Shown here in pieces: positions 51,468 through 53,887 of a stretch of DNA of 53,887 bases. The number at the start of each line of letters is the position of its first letter. Position 1 is the stretch's first letter. Below the pieces are notes generated by a model. That model was not told where the DNA came from, did not search any database, and saw only the letters and a program-made list of their open reading frames with translations. A program made the translations under genes and the position numbers. This DNA is from Longimicrobiales bacterium (GTDB taxonomy: Bacteria; Gemmatimonadota; Gemmatimonadetes; Longimicrobiales; Gaopeijiaceae), in assembly GCA_028279425.1 (NCBI GenBank), contig JANQNV010000290.1, forward strand, positions 1 to 53,887, in the 5' to 3' direction.

Positions 51468-52973
51468 TCAGGACGGGCGGGTCGGCGGTCGACGCCGACC
51501 CCGTGCCCGGGCCGCGGCCGCCAGCAGCGGCACCACCAGGATCCCGGCGGCGGCCAGCCAGAGTCCAACGGCCAGCGGCGATGAAAAGACCACGCTCCAC
51601 TCCCCTCCGCTGAGGGCCAGGGCGCGGCGGAGGTTTCGCTCCATCAGCGGTCCGAGCACGAGCCCCAACACGACGGGCGCGAGCGGAAATCCCCCGCGCC
51701 GCAGGAGAACGCCGAGTGCGCCCATGAGGCTCATGAGCACCAGGTCGAAGGCGCTTCGGTTGACCGCGTAGACGGCCACGAACGACAGCGCGGCGACCCC
51801 GGGCAGGAGGATCCAGCGGGGTAGCCGCAGTACCCGTACGAACACCCCGACGAGCGGCAGATTCAGCAACAGCAGGAAGAGGTTGCCCGCCACCATCGAG
51901 GCGGCCAGCCCCCAGAACACCTCGGGCTGGCGCTCGATGAGGAAGGGGCCCGGCGTCACCCCGAGGCCGAGCAGGGCGCCCAACAGGACCGCCGTCGTGC
52001 CGCTTCCCGGGATGCCGAGGGTCAGCAGCGGAATCATGGCCCCCGTGGCGGCCGCGTTGTTGGCGGCTTCGGGGGCGACGACCCCTCTCGGGTCTCCCTC
52101 GCCGAAGCGGCCGTCGGCGCCCGCCATGCGTTGCTCCACCCCGTAGGCGAGGAAGCTGGCGATCGTGCCGCCCGCCCCGGGGAGGACACCGGTCACGAAG
52201 CCGAGGAGGGTCGAGCGCACCATGGCCCATCGATGGCGCAGCGCCTCGGCCCAGGAGAGCCGCACCGGACCCGGCTCGTCGGGGGTCGCGGCGTCGGCGG
52301 GCCCCATCAACGCGAGCAATACCTCGCTGACCGCAAACAGGCCGATCGTGACCACCACGAAGTCGAGCCCGTCGAAGAGCCGGAGTTGGCCGAAGGTGAA
52401 GCGTGGCACGGCCGAGTTCGGGTCGAGGCCGACCGTGGCCAGCAGGAGCCCGAGCCCGGTCGAGGCCAGCGCCTTCACCACACCGCCGCGGGCCAACCCC
52501 GAGAGCGCGGCGAAGGCGAAGACCATCAGGGCGAGGTACTCCGCGGGGCCGAAGCGGAGCGCCAACGCAGAGAGGGCCGGACCGAAGAGCGCCAACCCGA
52601 GGATCGACAGCGTGCCGCCTGCGAACGACGCGACGGCCGACAGGGCGAGCGCACGGCCTCCCGCTCCGGCCCGGGTCATCGCATGACCGTCGATCGCCGT
52701 CACGACGGCCGATGCGGTGCCCGGCACGTTGAGCAGGATCGTGCTGATGGAGTTGCCGTACTGCGACCCGTAGTAGATCCCGGTCAACAGGATCATGGCC
52801 GACTCGGGGGGCAGTCCCGTCGCGAAGAGCAGGGGCAGCAGCATCGCGATCGCGTTGATCGGCCCGATGCCTGGGAGCATACCCACGGTCGTGCCGACGA
52901 GCACACCGGCGAAGGCGAGGGCGAGGTTCAGCGGCTGAAGGGCCACCCCCACCCCGAGCGCGAGCCCCTCCAT
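51468..52973 (-). CDS. tctA: Tripartite tricarboxylate transporter large permease TctA
   Basis: ATG 52973 overlaps the tctB stop by one base (TGATG); 501 residues, normal length, about twelve membrane helices. Family signatures are VGTTVGMLPGIGPINAIAML, IYYGSQYGNSISTILLNVPG and a second repeat half with VTGVLPGAGGTIASFLAYGV and LLTLGIPGSGTTAVLLGALL. It forms the channel for sodium- or proton-coupled uptake of tricarboxylates or related acids delivered by the periplasmic TctC receptor. The C-terminus is a Leu/Ala helix followed by an Arg/Pro-rich tail. Operon order tctC-tctB-tctA. Substrate cannot be inferred. Confidence 0.93.
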   Translation of the reverse strand: MEGLALGVGVALQPLNLALAFAGVLVGTTVGMLPGIGPINAIAMLLPLLFATGLPPESAMILLTGIYYGSQYGNSISTILLNVPGTASAVVTAIDGHAMTRAGAGGRALALSAVASFAGGTLSILGLALFGPALSALALRFGPAEYLALMVFAFAALSGLARGGVVKALASTGLGLLLATVGLDPNSAVPRFTFGQLRLFDGLDFVVVTIGLFAVSEVLLALMGPADAATPDEPGPVRLSWAEALRHRWAMVRSTLLGFVTGVLPGAGGTIASFLAYGVEQRMAGADGRFGEGDPRGVVAPEAANNAAATGAMIPLLTLGIPGSGTTAVLLGALLGLGVTPGPFLIERQPEVFWGLAASMVAGNLFLLLLNLPLVGVFVRVLRLPRWILLPGVAALSFVAVYAVNRSAFDLVLMSLMGALGVLLRRGGFPLAPVVLGLVLGPLMERNLRRALALSGGEWSVVFSSPLAVGLWLAAAGILVVPLLAAAARARGRRRPPTRPS

Positions 52974-53416
52974 CACCCACCCCCCGGGATCCAGCCCCCC
53001 GTGGGAAGCGGGAGTCCGAGCCCCTGCACGAACAGCAGGAACAGAGCCACCGAAAACAGGGCGCCGACCCCGAGGCCCGCCGTCCACCGCCCCCCGAACA
53101 GACGCGCGAGAAGTCCGAACTCGAGGGTCGTGGCCGCGACGAATCCCAGCGGATCGAGGGCCAGGGCGAACGCCGGAAACGACAGGAGCGCCAGCCACGC
53201 CCGCGCGGGCGGCGCGCTCGGGCCTTCACCCGGGTGGGGCTTCGCGCGAAGGGTTGTCCACACCCCGCACACCACGAGCAGTCCGGCCGCCAACCACGGG
53301 AAGGCGCGAGGGCCGAGAGGGTCGGTGGGGAACGCCACGGTGAAGTCCCGGGCGAGGACGAGCGCGACGAAGCCGAGCGACACCAGGGCGAGGGCCGCCG
53401 CACGGGCGACGTTCAA
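52973..53416 (-). CDS. tctB: Tripartite tricarboxylate transporter small permease TctB
   Basis: I place the start at a TTG (53416) that overlaps the tctC stop as TTGA, giving 147 residues, typical for TctB. Longer open frame upstream only shadows tctC. Four membrane helices are visible: ARAAALALVSLGFVALVLAR, FPWLAAGLLVVCGVWTTL, WLALLSFPAFALALDPLGFV and LGVGALFSVALFLLFVQGLG, with the TctB-like DPLGPRAFPW loop after the first helix. It is the small membrane subunit partnering TctA, and both junctions are translationally coupled. Confidence 0.85.
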   Translation of the reverse strand: MNVARAAALALVSLGFVALVLARDFTVAFPTDPLGPRAFPWLAAGLLVVCGVWTTLRAKPHPGEGPSAPPARAWLALLSFPAFALALDPLGFVAATTLEFGLLARLFGGRWTAGLGVGALFSVALFLLFVQGLGLPLPTGGWIPGGG

Positions 53417-53887
53417 CGCACGAGTCCCAATTCGCGCGCGAGCCCTTCGAACTCGCTCACCTGCGCCTCGACGAAGCGCTCGAAGCCCTCGCCGGTGCGA
53501 AGCCACGGCCGCAGACCGGAGCGAGCCAACGCCTCCGCCCACGCCTCGCTCTCACCCACGGTGCGCAGGCGCTCCACCCAGGCGTCGTACTCCGCGTCGG
53601 AGATGTCGCCGGGAGCGAAGAAGCCGCGCCAGGTGATCCACTCGACCGGAAAGCCCGCCTCGCGCGCGGTCGGCACGTCGGCGAGCCATCCCCCGAGGCG
53701 GTCGGGGGCGAGCACTGCCAGCACCCGCACGTTGCCGGCCTCGATCTGCGCCTCGACTTCGGAGGCGTCGCCCGAGAAGATCTGAACGAACCCGCCGAGG
53801 AGTGCGGTGAGCGCCTCGCCCCCACCGTCGAAGGGTACGTAGCGGACCGACCGGGGCTCGATCCCCGCGGCCCGGGCGAGCAGAAGC
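53413..53887 (-). CDS. tctC: Tripartite tricarboxylate transporter substrate-binding protein TctC (Bug family), partial
   Basis: Only the C-terminal ~157 residues are present; the 5' end lies beyond the right edge. The visible part has the Bug/TctC pattern: RYVPFDGGGEALTALLGGFV (substrate loop), GDASEVEAQIEAGNVRVLAV, LADVPTAREAGFPVEWITWR and GFFAPGDISDAEYDAWVERL, ending ELGLVR. These periplasmic receptors bind di- and tricarboxylates or aromatic acids. It is the first gene of the tct operon visible here and its stop overlaps the tctB start. Confidence 0.9.
   Translation of the reverse strand, partial: LLLARAAGIEPRSVRYVPFDGGGEALTALLGGFVQIFSGDASEVEAQIEAGNVRVLAVLAPDRLGGWLADVPTAREAGFPVEWITWRGFFAPGDISDAEYDAWVERLRTVGESEAWAEALARSGLRPWLRTGEGFERFVEAQVSEFEGLARELGLVR

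Noticed and set aside
1..53887. tRNA, rRNA, insertion sequences, integrase or attachment sites
   Set aside because: No tRNA-like cloverleaf, rRNA stretch, transposase motif or terminal inverted repeat pair was recognised by eye in the gaps, which are mostly short. A tRNAscan/Infernal run would settle this.

Overview
This is a GC-rich, gene-dense bacterial window of 53.9 kb. It carries 34 protein-coding genes (one cut by the right edge), one apparent gene remnant, and no RNA gene, CRISPR array or insertion sequence that I can see. The content suggests Gemmatimonadota (inference, phylum level only): a SusC/RagA-SusD pair, CRTAC1/ASPIC-UnbV lipoproteins, a VPS10/sortilin-like BNR protein, Planctomycete-type DUF1592 and DUF1552 proteins, a barrel-less TonB plug protein and many exported proteins. 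Most genes encode exported, lipid-anchored or membrane proteins. Core housekeeping genes are absent, so this is an accessory, nutrient-facing part of the chromosome.

Layout. 0-9 kb: a DUF2911 protein, a fibronectin-III lipoprotein with an unnamed C-terminal domain, and a glycan-type locus (two family 2 glycosyltransferases, a GMC flavin oxidoreductase and an alkaline-phosphatase-superfamily enzyme). 9-17 kb: a plus-strand operon of two calcium-propeller-like CRTAC1 lipoproteins followed by a lipoprotein with the complete vanadium haloperoxidase/PAP2 signature. 17-25 kb: a DUF222-HNH endonuclease, a YceI-like protein, an S9 peptidase, and a SoxC-like molybdenum enzyme translationally coupled to a monohaem SoxD-like cytochrome. 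In-frame tandem repeats are unusually dense between about 10.9 and 24.5 kb.

25-32 kb: a compact five-gene minus-strand operon. Transcription order is barrel-less plug protein, a copper monooxygenase of the PHM type fused to a c-type haem and TPRs, an S41-like protein, a DAACS symporter and a class V PLP enzyme. A decayed paralogue of the first gene lies convergently at its 3' end. 32-39 kb: two small lipoproteins, then a minus-strand operon DUF1592 (dihaem) - DUF1552 - ankyrin protein. 39-47 kb: a TRAP-TAXI transporter and a SusC/SusD outer-membrane importer, ending at a strong terminator hairpin. 47-54 kb: a small lipoprotein, a sortilin-like BNR protein, an exported creatininase-family protein with altered metal ligands, and a tctC-tctB-tctA operon running off the right edge.

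Together the genes suggest a heterotroph that imports organic matter across the outer membrane (SusCD), oxidises or cleaves it in the periplasm (copper monooxygenase, haloperoxidase-like, S9/S41, Mo enzyme) and takes products up by TRAP, TTT and DAACS transporters. The most interesting candidate system is the copper monooxygenase operon at 25.4-32.0 kb. The DUF1592-DUF1552-ankyrin operon is second.
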